A stretch of DNA of 64,000 nt. It comes from Bin87 sp963666865. GTDB taxonomy: Bacteria > Chloroflexota > Dehalococcoidia > Lucifugimonadales > UBA3495. Position 1 is the first letter of the stretch, and each line of letters opens with the position of its first letter. Positions 25,152-33,578 of this stretch are shown here, piece by piece. The notes under the pieces were generated by a model, which was given only the letters and a program-made list of their open reading frames with translations, did no database searches and had not been told where the DNA came from. The DNA lies in the NCBI GenBank assembly GCA_963666865.1, contig OY763072.1:372001-436000 (forward strand). Direction: 5' to 3'. Position numbers and translations under genes: made by a program.

Positions 25152-25439
25152 ATGGCCAGCATAAACTTGGATGACCTTGACGAGGAAACGGCGGTGCGCC
25201 TGCGCGCCCGCGCCGCTGGCAACGAGTGCTCCGTTGAGGAAGAGGCGCTGAACATTCTGCGCATTGCTCTGGACAAGCCGGGGGCGTTGCCCCAGCCCAA
25301 GCACTTGGGAATAGCCATCCATGAGCTGTTCAAGGACCTCGGTATTGTGGAAGTGGTTCATCCCCCTCGTAGTTCGGGAGAGCCGATACAGTTCATATGC
25401 AAGGACTCCGAAGACGATGGCGACGATTCTGGATACTAA
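25152..25439 (+). CDS. FitA-like antitoxin
   Basis: 95 residues. MASINLDDLDEETAVRLRAR, AAGNECSVEEEALNILRIAL is a FitA-type ribbon-helix-helix domain, and PKHLGIAIHELFKDLGIVEV is the toxin-neutralising tail. ATG 25152 has GGAGGTGG just upstream, nearly identical to the upstream region of the preceding double-unit gene, showing a duplication. Overlaps the PIN toxin gene by 23 bp. Confidence 0.88.
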   Translation: MASINLDDLDEETAVRLRARAAGNECSVEEEALNILRIALDKPGALPQPKHLGIAIHELFKDLGIVEVVHPPRSSGEPIQFICKDSEDDGDDSGY

Positions 25440-25854
25440 CGTCGTATCCGAACTAGTCCAGGAACGCCCGCATCCGGTGGTCTTGGACTGGTGGCATCGG
25501 CAGGTCTCCGGAGAGATGTTCACTACGGCCATTACCGAGGCGGAAATACGTTTTGGCATCGCCATTATGCCGCCCGGACGCCGGCGCAACCAGCGGGCCG
25601 GCAGGGCCGATTTTATGCTGCGCGTGTTTTTCCAAAACCGTATTCTCCCTTTCGACACCGCCGCCGCCCAAATTTATGCCGACATATCCTCTCACCGCCG
25701 CGCAGTTGGCCTTCATATTGACATCCCCGACGCCCAAATCGCCGCCATCGCCCGCGTCAATAACGCCATCGTAGCCACCCGCAACGTCAGCGATTTCACC
25801 GACTGCGGCGTGGAACTCATCAACCCCTGGTCAACCGAAGGAATGCCACTGTAA
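25417..25854 (+). CDS. PIN-domain toxin, FitB-like
   Basis: 145 residues. PIN residues: D in ATILDTNVVSELVQ, E in TTAITEAEIRFGIA, D in HIDIPDAQIAAIARVNNAIV and D in TRNVSDFTDCGVELINPW. Probable RNase toxin neutralised by the overlapping upstream FitA-like antitoxin. ATG 25417 is chosen; a longer in-frame extension to 25321 reads through the antitoxin and is not real. Its TAA shares one base with the proS start codon. Confidence 0.92.
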   Translation: MATILDTNVVSELVQERPHPVVLDWWHRQVSGEMFTTAITEAEIRFGIAIMPPGRRRNQRAGRADFMLRVFFQNRILPFDTAAAQIYADISSHRRAVGLHIDIPDAQIAAIARVNNAIVATRNVSDFTDCGVELINPWSTEGMPL

Positions 25855-27566
25855 TGCGTATCTCCCGACTCGTTACCCGCACCCTCCGCGACGACCCGCC
25901 GGAAGCCGAAACTGCCAGCCACCGGCTTATGCTGCGGGCGGGCCTCATCCAGCAGGTCGCCGCCGGCGTTTATGCCTACCTGCCGCTGGCCTGGCGGTCG
26001 TTGCAGAAGATTGAGCAGATTGTCCGCGAGGAAATGGACGCCGCCGGCAGCCAGGAGTTGCGGATGCCGGCCTTGCAGCCCATGGAACTGTGGGAGCAGA
26101 CCGGACGTGCTGCCGCCTTTGGCGACAATATGTTCTCCCTGGAGGACCGGCGGGGACGTCCGCTGGCGTTGGCGCCCACCCATGAGGAAGTGGTCACCAA
26201 CATCGTCAAGGGCAACGTGCAGAGCTACCGCGACCTGCCGGTCATCCTCTACCAGATGCAGACCAAGTTCCGCGACGAGCCGCGCCCTCGCGCCGGCCTG
26301 GTGCGCGTCCGCGAGTTCACCATGAAGGATGCCTATTCCTTCGACGCCGGCGAGGACGGCCTGGACGACTCCTACCAGGCCATGGCCCAGGCGTACCGCA
26401 ACGTCTTCCGCCGGTGCAGCATTCCCGTGGTAATGGCCGAGGCCGACAGCGGGGCCATCGGCGGCAAGGATTCCCACGAGTTCCTGCTGCCCACCGATAC
26501 CGGCGAGGATACCGTCATCACCTGCCGGTCCTGCGGCTATGCCGCCAACGCCGAGAAGGCCGCCGGCCTCTATCCCGACCAACCCGTGCCCGACCCGCTT
26601 CCCCTGGAACCGGTGGACACTCCCGGCATGAAGACCATCGCGGCCGTGTCGGAGTTCCTGGGAGTAGATGAAGCGCAGACGCTGAAGGCCGTCTTCTACG
26701 CCGCCGACGGCGAGGTGGTGTTCGTCACCATCCGGGGGGACCTGGAGGTCAACGAGGTCAAGCTGAAGAACGCGCTGCACTGCAACGAGCTACGCCTGGC
26801 CGATGACGACGAGATAGCGGAGAAAGGGCTGGTGGCAGGGTCAGCGTCGGCCATCGGCATAACCAACGTGCGCCGCGTCGCCGACGAGTCGGTATCCAAC
26901 GGCGGCAACTTCGTGGTCGGCGCCAACCGGCCGGATACCCACTACCGCAACGCCAACTACCCCCGTGACTTCGACGCCGACCTGATTGCCGACATTGCCC
27001 TCACCGAGCCGGGGCACCGGTGCGTCCGCTGCGGCGCGCCGCTGGAATTCACCCGGGGCGTGGAGGTCGGCCACATCTTCAAGCTGGGCACCTTCTTCAG
27101 CGAGGCCCTGGGAGCGTATTACCTTGACCAGGACGGCCAGCAGCAGCCAATTACCATGGGCTGCTACGGCATCGGAGTCAGCCGCATCCTGGCCGCGTCC
27201 ATCGAGCAGAACCACGATGAGCGCGGCATCGTCTTCCCGCCGCCCATCGCGCCCTACGACGTTCACCTGGTGGCGCTGAATATGTCCAACGATGCCGTGG
27301 CCCAAGCCGCCGGCGAGCTGTATGACCGCCTCTGGGCTGCCGGCGTCGAGGCGCTGTTCGACGACCGCACCGATGCCGCCGCCGGCGTGAAGTTCAACGA
27401 CGCCGACCTCATCGGCCTGCCGGTGCGCCTGGTGGTCAGCCCCCGCAACCTGTCCGCCGCCGGCGGACCCGCCGTGGAGATGCGGGGCCGGACGGCTGAG
27501 GAGGCGGAAATGGTGGCGCTGGATGACGTGACCGGCGCAGTAAGGGAGTTGCTGGGAACGGGGTAG
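25854..27566 (+). CDS. proS: prolyl-tRNA synthetase
   Basis: 570 residues, class II synthetase of the long bacterial type with an editing insertion. It charges tRNA-Pro. Visible: RISRLVTRTLRDDPPEAETA at the N-terminus, class II motif 2 FRDEPRPRAGLVRVREFTMK followed by DAYSFD, the inserted editing domain (about residues 225-380), motif 3 GCYGIGVSRILAASIEQNHD, and the C-terminal anticodon-binding domain (DRTDAAAGVKFNDADLIGLP). The start shares a base with the stop of the upstream FitB-like toxin, so translation may be coupled. Confidence 0.97.
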   Translation: MRISRLVTRTLRDDPPEAETASHRLMLRAGLIQQVAAGVYAYLPLAWRSLQKIEQIVREEMDAAGSQELRMPALQPMELWEQTGRAAAFGDNMFSLEDRRGRPLALAPTHEEVVTNIVKGNVQSYRDLPVILYQMQTKFRDEPRPRAGLVRVREFTMKDAYSFDAGEDGLDDSYQAMAQAYRNVFRRCSIPVVMAEADSGAIGGKDSHEFLLPTDTGEDTVITCRSCGYAANAEKAAGLYPDQPVPDPLPLEPVDTPGMKTIAAVSEFLGVDEAQTLKAVFYAADGEVVFVTIRGDLEVNEVKLKNALHCNELRLADDDEIAEKGLVAGSASAIGITNVRRVADESVSNGGNFVVGANRPDTHYRNANYPRDFDADLIADIALTEPGHRCVRCGAPLEFTRGVEVGHIFKLGTFFSEALGAYYLDQDGQQQPITMGCYGIGVSRILAASIEQNHDERGIVFPPPIAPYDVHLVALNMSNDAVAQAAGELYDRLWAAGVEALFDDRTDAAAGVKFNDADLIGLPVRLVVSPRNLSAAGGPAVEMRGRTAEEAEMVALDDVTGAVRELLGTG

Positions 27567-27568
27567 GC

Positions 27569-28159
27569 GTGCCTTCCGAGTCGCCGGGGCTGCGGCCCCT
27601 GACCGTGTGGGAACGGGGATTTACCACCATTTTCGGGGGCATTCCCGGCAGTTTCATGCTGTTCGCGCTGCGGGCGGTTTTCCTCCTCCTCAGCGGGCCG
27701 GACCTGAGTTGGTGGCACTTCGTCCGTTATACCTTCGGCTTTGACGCCGGTTTGGGCATCCACGTGGACATCGTGGACACTTACTACGTACCATACGTTA
27801 TGGCCAACGGAATGTACGCCGTGTTCTATTTCACCTGGGGCCGCTCCCTGGGGCATATGGCGGCGGGCGCCCATATCGTTGATGCCCGAACCGGACGGCG
27901 GATGCGAAACTGGCAAAAGGTGGTGCGGAGCGTACTGCAAATCGCCAACGGCTACGTTGAATTCCTGCGCATACTGGACATAGTGTCCATTTTCATCGTC
28001 CTCATTGACCGGGGGCGTCGCCGTTCCATTTACGATATGGCGGCGCGCACCGTGGTGGTGGTCGGCGAGCCGGTGGAAGAGGAGCCGGAAACCGTCCGGC
28101 AGCGCAGTTGGGTGTCGGCGCTGTTCGGTCAACTGACCGGTCGGGAGCCGAGCGGATAA
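27569..28159 (+). CDS. RDD-family membrane protein
   Basis: 196 residues, starting at GTG two bases after the proS stop. Three hydrophobic segments (SFMLFALRAVFLLLSG, PYVMANGMYAVFYFTWG, FLRILDIVSIFIVLI) and the family ending RRRSIYDMAARTVVVVGEPV. RDD proteins are small membrane proteins of mostly unknown role; some affect sodium or pH tolerance. Probably co-transcribed with proS. Confidence 0.85.
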   Translation: MPSESPGLRPLTVWERGFTTIFGGIPGSFMLFALRAVFLLLSGPDLSWWHFVRYTFGFDAGLGIHVDIVDTYYVPYVMANGMYAVFYFTWGRSLGHMAAGAHIVDARTGRRMRNWQKVVRSVLQIANGYVEFLRILDIVSIFIVLIDRGRRRSIYDMAARTVVVVGEPVEEEPETVRQRSWVSALFGQLTGREPSG

Positions 28160-28180
28160 CCCGTTCAATAACTTGCCCCC

Positions 28181-28250
28181 GTCGTTCCCGCTGCCTACCC
28201 CGTCATTCCTGCTGCCTACCCCGTCATTCCCGCGAAAGCGGGAATCCAGG
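28181..28250. repeat. family-B repeat cluster
   Basis: Two partial copies GTCGTTCCCGCTGCCTACCC and CGTCATTCCTGCTGCCTACC precede one full hairpin GTCATTCCCGCGAAAGCGGG + AATCCAG at 28222-28248. The run looks like stepwise duplication of the repeat edge. Confidence 0.85.
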
Positions 28251-28291
28251 AACCCCGGCATCAGCGTGGTTCACCTTAAACCAGATCTTCT

Positions 28292-28579
28292 TCACCAGAG
28301 ATCTTCATACAGGTCCCGCCACCCTGGGTTGTCACGTTCAATCAACTCCAACTTCCAATCTCTCCGCCATTTTTTGAGTGCTTTCTCCCGTGCAATAGCG
28401 CTCTCCATTGTGTCATGGCTTTCATACCAAACCAGGGTATGTACGCCATATTGCTTGGAGAAGCTCTCCACCAGGTTGTTTTTGTGCTGCCAGATCCGCG
28501 TAACCAGGTCGGAGGTCACGCCGATATACAGTGTGCCATTGCGTTTGCTGGTGAGGATGTACACGCAGGGCAGTTTCAT
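28292..28579 (-). CDS. GIY-YIG nuclease-domain protein
   Basis: 95 residues. The GIY-YIG pattern is CVYILTSKRNGTLYIGVTSD with later R in DLVTRIWQHK, H in QHKNNLVESFSKQYGV and E in AIAREKALKKWRRDWKLELI, the layout of small UvrC-like stand-alone GIY-YIG proteins. Function unknown; such genes are often mobile or near repeats. Here both flanks carry family-B hairpins (28181-28250, 28592-28660), which suggests transfer together with them. Confidence 0.9.
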   Translation of the reverse strand: MKLPCVYILTSKRNGTLYIGVTSDLVTRIWQHKNNLVESFSKQYGVHTLVWYESHDTMESAIAREKALKKWRRDWKLELIERDNPGWRDLYEDLW

Positions 28580-28591
28580 ATCGCTATGTTC

Positions 28592-28660
28592 CTGGATTCC
28601 CGCTTTCGCGGGAATGACAGGTGAAGGGCGGGAATGACCAGATAGGGCGGGAATGACCAG
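28592..28660. repeat. family-B hairpin with tandem edge copies
   Basis: CTGGATTCCCGCTTTCGCGG + GAATGACAGG, then GGGCGGGAATGACCAG-like unit twice (28626-28660). Opposite orientation to the cluster at 28181-28250. Confidence 0.85.
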
Positions 28661-28678
28661 GTAGGCCGCGAGGCTGCT

Positions 28679-29716
28679 TCACGGCTCCAGCAGCAGCTTG
28701 CCGAAGAAGTTGGTGGCTTCCATGTCCCGGTGCGCGTCCGCCGCGTTCTCCAGGGGATAGGTTTGGTGAATGGCCGGCTTGATGACGCCCCGGTTGAGGC
28801 TGGCGACGATCTGGCGCATATCCTCGCGGGAACCCATGTAGCCCCCGTAGATCTCGATCTGCCGGCTGAACAGCAGGCCCAGGTGCAGCTCCGCCCGCAG
28901 GCCGCTGGTGGCTCCGCAGATGCAGTACCGGCCGCCGGGACGCAGGGCGCGGAACCCGTGGCTCCACACGTCGGCGCCCACGTGGTCCACCAGCAGGTCC
29001 ACGCCGGCCCCGCCGGTGATCTCCCGCACCCGCTGGGTGATGTCCTCCTCGTTGTAGTTGATCACGTGGTCCGCGCCCAGGCTCCGGGCCAGTTCCGCCT
29101 TTTCCGGCGTGCTGGTGGTGGTGATGACCGTTGCCCCGACCACGTTCTTGAACACCTGGATCGCCGCCGCGCCCACGCCGGCCGACGCCGAGAACACCAG
29201 CGCCGTCTCCCAGGGCTGCAACGCCGCCCGACGCACCGCCATGTTCCACACCGGCAGGTAGGTGGTGGGGATGGCGGCGGCGTCCGCGAAGGAAACGTCG
29301 CTCTCCAGCTTGTAGGCGTTGACCTCCGGCACGGCGACTAACTCCGCGTAGCTGCCGTCCCGCGCGGTGCCCAGGAACCGGCTGCGGCGGCACAGTTCGT
29401 CCCGGCCCGCGCCGCACCACTGGCACACGCCGCAGGCCAGGCGGGGGTTGACCACCACCCGGTCGCCGACGCTCAGGGAGCTCACGGCGTCGCCGGCGGC
29501 CACCACCTCGCCGGCGGTGTCGCCGCCCAGGATCAGGGGCGGCGGGAACTCCCGCTCCAGCCCGCGCTGCCCCTCGCGGGTGAAGATGTCCAGGCGGTTC
29601 AGCGCGCTGGCGCCCACCCGGACCACCACGTCGTTGGGTCCGGGCGACGGGTCGGGCTGGTCTCCGTACTGCAAAACGTCCACGGTGCCGTGGGCTTCGA
29701 TAAAGACCGCTTTCAT
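28679..29716 (-). CDS. zinc-type alcohol dehydrogenase-like protein (MDR family)
   Basis: 345 residues of the medium-chain dehydrogenase/reductase family. Structural zinc Cys at residues 95, 98, 101 and 109 (CGVCQWCGAGRDELC). Catalytic region GASALNRLDIFTR, where an N replaces the classical zinc Cys, so the catalytic zinc may be absent. Rossmann loop SASAGVGAAAIQVFKNVVGA at about 168-187. Uses NADP(H) or NAD(H) to reduce a carbonyl or quinone. ATG 29716 is chosen over 29752, with AGGAG about 14 bases upstream. Flanked on both sides by family-B hairpins. Confidence 0.92.
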   Translation of the reverse strand: MKAVFIEAHGTVDVLQYGDQPDPSPGPNDVVVRVGASALNRLDIFTREGQRGLEREFPPPLILGGDTAGEVVAAGDAVSSLSVGDRVVVNPRLACGVCQWCGAGRDELCRRSRFLGTARDGSYAELVAVPEVNAYKLESDVSFADAAAIPTTYLPVWNMAVRRAALQPWETALVFSASAGVGAAAIQVFKNVVGATVITTTSTPEKAELARSLGADHVINYNEEDITQRVREITGGAGVDLLVDHVGADVWSHGFRALRPGGRYCICGATSGLRAELHLGLLFSRQIEIYGGYMGSREDMRQIVASLNRGVIKPAIHQTYPLENAADAHRDMEATNFFGKLLLEP

Positions 29717-29747
29717 CGGTTTTCTTTGCTCCTTTGTAACCTGCCCT

Positions 29748-29824
29748 GTCATTCCGGCGAAAGCCGGAATCCAATCGTCTTCTGCTGGGCAGGATACTGG
29801 ATTCCCGCTTTCGCGGGAATGACG
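29748..29824. repeat. paired family-B hairpins
   Basis: A GTCATTCCGGCGAAAGCCGG + AATCC hairpin at 29748 and an inverted CTGGATTCCCGCTTTCGCGG + GAATGAC hairpin ending at 29823 form a head-to-head pair. Confidence 0.88.
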
Positions 29825-29856
29825 GGGGGTGTGCGGGAACGACGGAGGGTGTTAGG

Positions 29857-30087
29857 TTAGGATGCGGCCGGCCGCCGGTTGTCGTAGCAGTCGCGGCACA
29901 GGAACACTATGGCGAGGGTTTCGTCGTGACTGGCGACCCGCCCGCAGCGGGGGGCGTCGCTGTCCGGAGACCAGGGTTGGTGAAACGGCCCGCCGCACAT
30001 CTGGCAGGTGGAACGATGGGGGCCTTCCAGTTCATCATTGCAGACCACGCAGAATACCGGACCGGATACTTGAAACAGGGTTGCCAC
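29857..30087 (-). CDS. small zinc-binding-type protein
   Basis: 76 residues with CxxC pairs: CVVCNDEL, CQMCGG, then C in DAPRCGRVASHDET and CRDC in VFLCRDCYDN. This is a double treble-clef/zinc-ribbon-like pattern. Start GTG 30087 with GAGGTAG upstream. Function not recognised; probably structural or nucleic-acid binding. Confidence 0.72.
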   Translation of the reverse strand: MATLFQVSGPVFCVVCNDELEGPHRSTCQMCGGPFHQPWSPDSDAPRCGRVASHDETLAIVFLCRDCYDNRRPAAS

Positions 30088-30122
30088 TGCACTACCTCAC
30101 AGCCGCCCGCCGGAGGCGGACG

Positions 30123-31376
30123 TCAACATAGGATTGGAGTTGTTTCTTGCGCCCATTGCCGGGCAATGCCCTCTTCATCCTTTCGGCTGTCGGTCTCGCC
30201 GTCCAGCCGGGCCTTGCGCAAAGCCCGCAGCGCCTCGCCCACCGCCGGGCCGGCCGGCACGCCCAATTCCAGCAGGTCAGAGCCGCGCAGCCGGGGGGCC
30301 ACCGACCACCACTCGGCCAAATAGCGGCGAGCGCGCGCCGCTACCACCGGGGACGGCATCAGCGCAGCAGCGGCGATGGTGTCCGGGGACAGGCCGTCCA
30401 GCAGGGCGCAAACTTCCGATGGCCTCAATCCGGGCCGGGCCAGTTGCCGCTGCCGCGCCACCAGCGCCGTGGTGTCGTCAATCACCCTGACCCAATTGGC
30501 CGGCGCGTTGATGCGGGCGGCCAATGCAGTTGCGGCGCGGGGAGACATGGGCCAGACCAGGGCGGCCAGCCAGGTCAAGGGTGAAGACGGCGTTGCGGAC
30601 AGATAGCGCAAGTGGGCGGCGGTGAGCGACGAGTTAATGGCATCCAGCACACCGATGAAATCGGCGTACTGCAAGGCGGGCAACGGGTTGGCTTCCTTCA
30701 GGATGCGCTCCAGCTCGTGGCGAATCCGGTCGGCGGACAGGGTTGATATTGCCTTGCCATCAAGGGCAGCCTGTAGTTCCGCCAGGGTTGCGTCGTCCAT
30801 GCGGAACCCAAACCGGGCGGCGTAGCGGACGGCCCGCAGGATGCGCGTCGGGTCGTCGCGGAAGCTCTGCCGGTGCAGGACGCGGATGACGCCGGCGCAC
30901 AGGTCGGCGCGGCCGCCGTGGGGGTCCACCAACTCCGCGGACTCACCGGCGATGGGGATGGCCATGGCGTTGATGGTGAAGTCGCGGCGGGCCAGGTCGT
31001 CGGCGAGATCGCCGGCGGACACGTCGGGCAGCGCCCCGGGACGGCGGTAGGTCTCGCGGCGGGCCGTCACCAGGTCAACGGCGCAGTCCGACGTGGCGAC
31101 GCTCGCGGTGCCGAAGCGTTGGTGAACAGTCAACTTTCCGCCCGTGGCGTCCGCCAATTGGGCGGCCAGGGCCGGCGCGTCGCCGACTACGCAGATGTCC
31201 AGGTCTTTCACCGGGACAGACAGCAGATAGTCGCGGACTGGGCCACCTACCAAATATGCCGAGACATCTGCAACATCGGCCAACCCACGAACGGCGTCCA
31301 GGACACTCCGGAAATTGCCAACGTCGATATGGTCGGCAAGTAGGCCCGATGTGGTGTCGTCGGTGATCGTAGGCAT
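30123..31376 (-). CDS. CCA tRNA nucleotidyltransferase / poly(A) polymerase family
   Basis: 417 residues. The nucleotidyltransferase core is clear: AYLVGGPVRDYLLSVPVKDL, DICVVGD (catalytic Asp pair DLD), LARRDFTINAMAIPI and the RNA-binding RQSFRDDPTRILRAVRYAAR + FGF. The C-terminal half (about 215-400) is a helical tRNA-binding region. It adds or repairs the CCA end of tRNA, although bacterial poly(A) polymerases share this fold. ATG 31376 (MPTITDD) is preferred over an upstream extension. It lacks an HD domain. The gene is divergent from the dehydrogenase that starts at 31496. Confidence 0.9.
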   Translation of the reverse strand: MPTITDDTTSGLLADHIDVGNFRSVLDAVRGLADVADVSAYLVGGPVRDYLLSVPVKDLDICVVGDAPALAAQLADATGGKLTVHQRFGTASVATSDCAVDLVTARRETYRRPGALPDVSAGDLADDLARRDFTINAMAIPIAGESAELVDPHGGRADLCAGVIRVLHRQSFRDDPTRILRAVRYAARFGFRMDDATLAELQAALDGKAISTLSADRIRHELERILKEANPLPALQYADFIGVLDAINSSLTAAHLRYLSATPSSPLTWLAALVWPMSPRAATALAARINAPANWVRVIDDTTALVARQRQLARPGLRPSEVCALLDGLSPDTIAAAALMPSPVVAARARRYLAEWWSVAPRLRGSDLLELGVPAGPAVGEALRALRKARLDGETDSRKDEEGIARQWAQETTPILC

Positions 31377-31495
31377 CGCGAATCGCAGGCGGGGCGTGAG
31401 GGCTTGGAAAAGTGTAGCGCACGCGCCCCGGCCCGGCAACCGAGAGGTGCGCTATACTTCCTGCCGTCAAACTGAACTTGGAGCGAGTGAGCATT

Positions 31496-32449
31496 ATGGA
31501 AACCGTAGGATTCATCGGCCTGGGCAACATGGGCGGCGGCATGTCCGCCAACATCCAGCGGGCCGGCTACCCCATGATCGTCTATGACCTGCGCGAGGAG
31601 GCGGCCCTGCCCCTTCTGGAAGGCGGCGCGCGTCTGGCCAACACTCCGTCGGAAGTGGCCGCCGCCAGCGACATCACCTTCACCTCCCTGCCCGGCCCCT
31701 ACGAGGTGGAGGCAGTATCCACGGGCGCCGACGGCGTGCTGGAAGGCATCCGACCGGGCAGCGTGTATATCGACCTGTCCTCCAGTCGGCCCACGCTGAT
31801 CCGGGAGATTGAGCCCAAGTTCCGGGCCAAGGGCTGCTACGTGCTGGACGCGCCGGTGAGCGGGGGCAAGACGGGCGCGGCGTCGGGGAACCTGGCGGTG
31901 ATGGTGGGCGGCGACCGGGAGGTGTTCGAGCGGGTGAAGCCGGTTTTGGACTCATTTGGGGACAAGGTGTTCTACGCCGGTGAGATCGGCGCGGGCAGCG
32001 TGGCGAAGTTAGTCCACAACATGATCGGCCACAGCGTGCGGCAGGCCATCGCGGAGGGCCTGACCCTGGGCGTCAAGGCCGGCGTGGAGCCGGAGGCTCT
32101 GTGGGAGTGTATCCGACGTGGTTCGCTGGGCCGGATGCGGGTGCTGCACGAGGGGCTGGTGCGGACGATGTTCCGGGGTGAGTTCGAGCCGGCCAGTTTC
32201 GCCCTGAACCTGGCCTTCAAGGACATCTCGCTGGCGACGGAGTTGGCCCGGGAGTACGACGTGCCCATGCCCATGTCCACGCTGGCGGAGCAGATCGCCA
32301 TGCAGTCCATGAACCGGGGCTGGGGCGACGCCGACAGCAGCATCACCGTGCTTTTGCAGGAAGAGCAGTCCGGCGTGGAAGTCCGCGCCCCGCACATCGA
32401 CCCGTCCCGCGCCGGGCGGTTCATCACCACCCACCCGGACGACGAGTAG
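31496..32449 (+). CDS. beta-hydroxyacid dehydrogenase, 3-hydroxyisobutyrate-dehydrogenase-like
   Basis: 317 residues of the HIBADH/tartronate-semialdehyde reductase family. NAD(P) site GFIGLGNMGGGMSANIQRAG, substrate motif LDAPVSGGKTGAASGNLAVM, catalytic Lys region GSVAKLVHNMIGHSVRQAIA and the helix KDISLATELAREYDVPMPM. ATG 31496 has GGAGCGAG upstream. Oxidises a beta-hydroxyacid or reduces a semialdehyde; the exact substrate is unknown. Downstream PAC2-type gene on the same strand after 60 bp. Confidence 0.92.
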   Translation: METVGFIGLGNMGGGMSANIQRAGYPMIVYDLREEAALPLLEGGARLANTPSEVAAASDITFTSLPGPYEVEAVSTGADGVLEGIRPGSVYIDLSSSRPTLIREIEPKFRAKGCYVLDAPVSGGKTGAASGNLAVMVGGDREVFERVKPVLDSFGDKVFYAGEIGAGSVAKLVHNMIGHSVRQAIAEGLTLGVKAGVEPEALWECIRRGSLGRMRVLHEGLVRTMFRGEFEPASFALNLAFKDISLATELAREYDVPMPMSTLAEQIAMQSMNRGWGDADSSITVLLQEEQSGVEVRAPHIDPSRAGRFITTHPDDE

Positions 32450-32508
32450 AAGCGGATGAGATTCGCGCTCGCGCGCACCCCTGATCGGGCCGGATGGGAG
32501 ATGATTTG

Positions 32509-33399
32509 ATGCCCTCTTTCGACGATTACGTCATTGTCAGCCAGTTCCCGGAGCAGCCGGCGGAGCTCATGGTGGTCGCCTTTCGCGGCTGGCCCGATGC
32601 GGGCGACGCCGCCACGGCCACGCTGAATTACATGATGAACGCCCTGGGAGCGGTGAAATTCGCCGAGATCGACCCGGAAGAGTTTTTCAACTTCGCCCAG
32701 GAGCGTCCCCGTTCCACTCGCAGCAAGGACGGCGCCCGGCATCTGCAATGGCCGGCCAACGAGTTCTACCTGTGGCCGGGAAGCGATACGGCGCCGCCGG
32801 CCGTTTTCTACCTGGGCACCGAGCCACACCTGCGCTGGCGCACCTTCTCGTCGCTGGTGGGCGATCTGGCCAAGCGTTGCGGCGTGAAGTCGGCGGTGCA
32901 TATCGGCGCGCTGCTGGATGCGGTGCCGCACACCCGGCCGGTCAAGTACAGCGGCTCCTCCACCAACCGGCAGATACAGGCGGCTTTCGACGGCAACAAC
33001 GTGCGCACTTCCAATTACCAGGGGCCGTCCGGCATCACCGTGCCCGTCTCCGAGTCCCTGGCGGCCCGGGGCATCGGCTACACCTCCCTGTGGGGACACG
33101 TTTCCCACTACCTGCGGGCGACGCCCAACTTCCGGGTCGGCCTGGGACTGGCCCGAAACCTGAAGGATATGCTGCAACTGCCCGTTGACCTGGCCCAACT
33201 GTCAGTGATGGCCGAAGCCTTCGACAAGGAAGTGGAAAAGGTGATTGCTGAGGATGAGCAATTGGGCAAATACATCGCTACGCTGGAAGAACGCTACGAC
33301 GCGGCCGTCGACGCCGCCGAGATGCCCGACCCCGACGATCTGGTACGTGAGCTGGAGCGATTCCTGCGAGCGGAGCGGATGGGCGGCGACGGGGGCTAG
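32509..33399 (+). CDS. PAC2-family protein
   Basis: 296 residues. MVVAFRGWPDAGDAATATLN, SAVHIGALLDAVPHTRPVKY, GISGITVPVSE-like NYQGPSGITVPVSESLAARG, SLWGHVSHYLRATPNFRVGL and a C-terminal helical region are the signature of the proteasome-assembly-chaperone PAC2 family found in Actinobacteria, archaea and Chloroflexota. Its bacterial role is uncertain. ATG 32509 has GGGAG eight bases upstream; ATG 32494 is in frame and possible. The acidic tail ends ELERFLRAERMGGDG. Confidence 0.88.
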   Translation: MPSFDDYVIVSQFPEQPAELMVVAFRGWPDAGDAATATLNYMMNALGAVKFAEIDPEEFFNFAQERPRSTRSKDGARHLQWPANEFYLWPGSDTAPPAVFYLGTEPHLRWRTFSSLVGDLAKRCGVKSAVHIGALLDAVPHTRPVKYSGSSTNRQIQAAFDGNNVRTSNYQGPSGITVPVSESLAARGIGYTSLWGHVSHYLRATPNFRVGLGLARNLKDMLQLPVDLAQLSVMAEAFDKEVEKVIAEDEQLGKYIATLEERYDAAVDAAEMPDPDDLVRELERFLRAERMGGDGG

Positions 33400-33464
33400 A
33401 GCGCCAAGGCGACTGGTCCATGCGCGGCTTTGCCGGGCTTTATCAAAGCCGTATGATACTATTG

Positions 33465-33504
33465 GTGTGGGTAGGGGCGACCAGCCAGTCGCCCCTACCC
33501 ACAC
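33465..33504. repeat. family-A palindrome with extended arms
   Basis: 17-bp perfect arms GTGTGGGTAGGGGCGAC (33465-33481) and complement (33488-33504) around CAGCCA. The longest arms of the family in this window. Confidence 0.9.
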
Positions 33505-33578
33505 CAGCAAGCAACGGTGTCCGCAGAATTAAAACCACCTGAAGAGAACGCTACTGCAACGCCCGGACTTTTTGACCT

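Noticed and set aside
28584..29774. 396-codon minus-strand frame over the alcohol dehydrogenase
   Set aside because: Arg/Gly-rich shadow in a different frame; the 345-residue frame has zinc Cys and the Rossmann motif.
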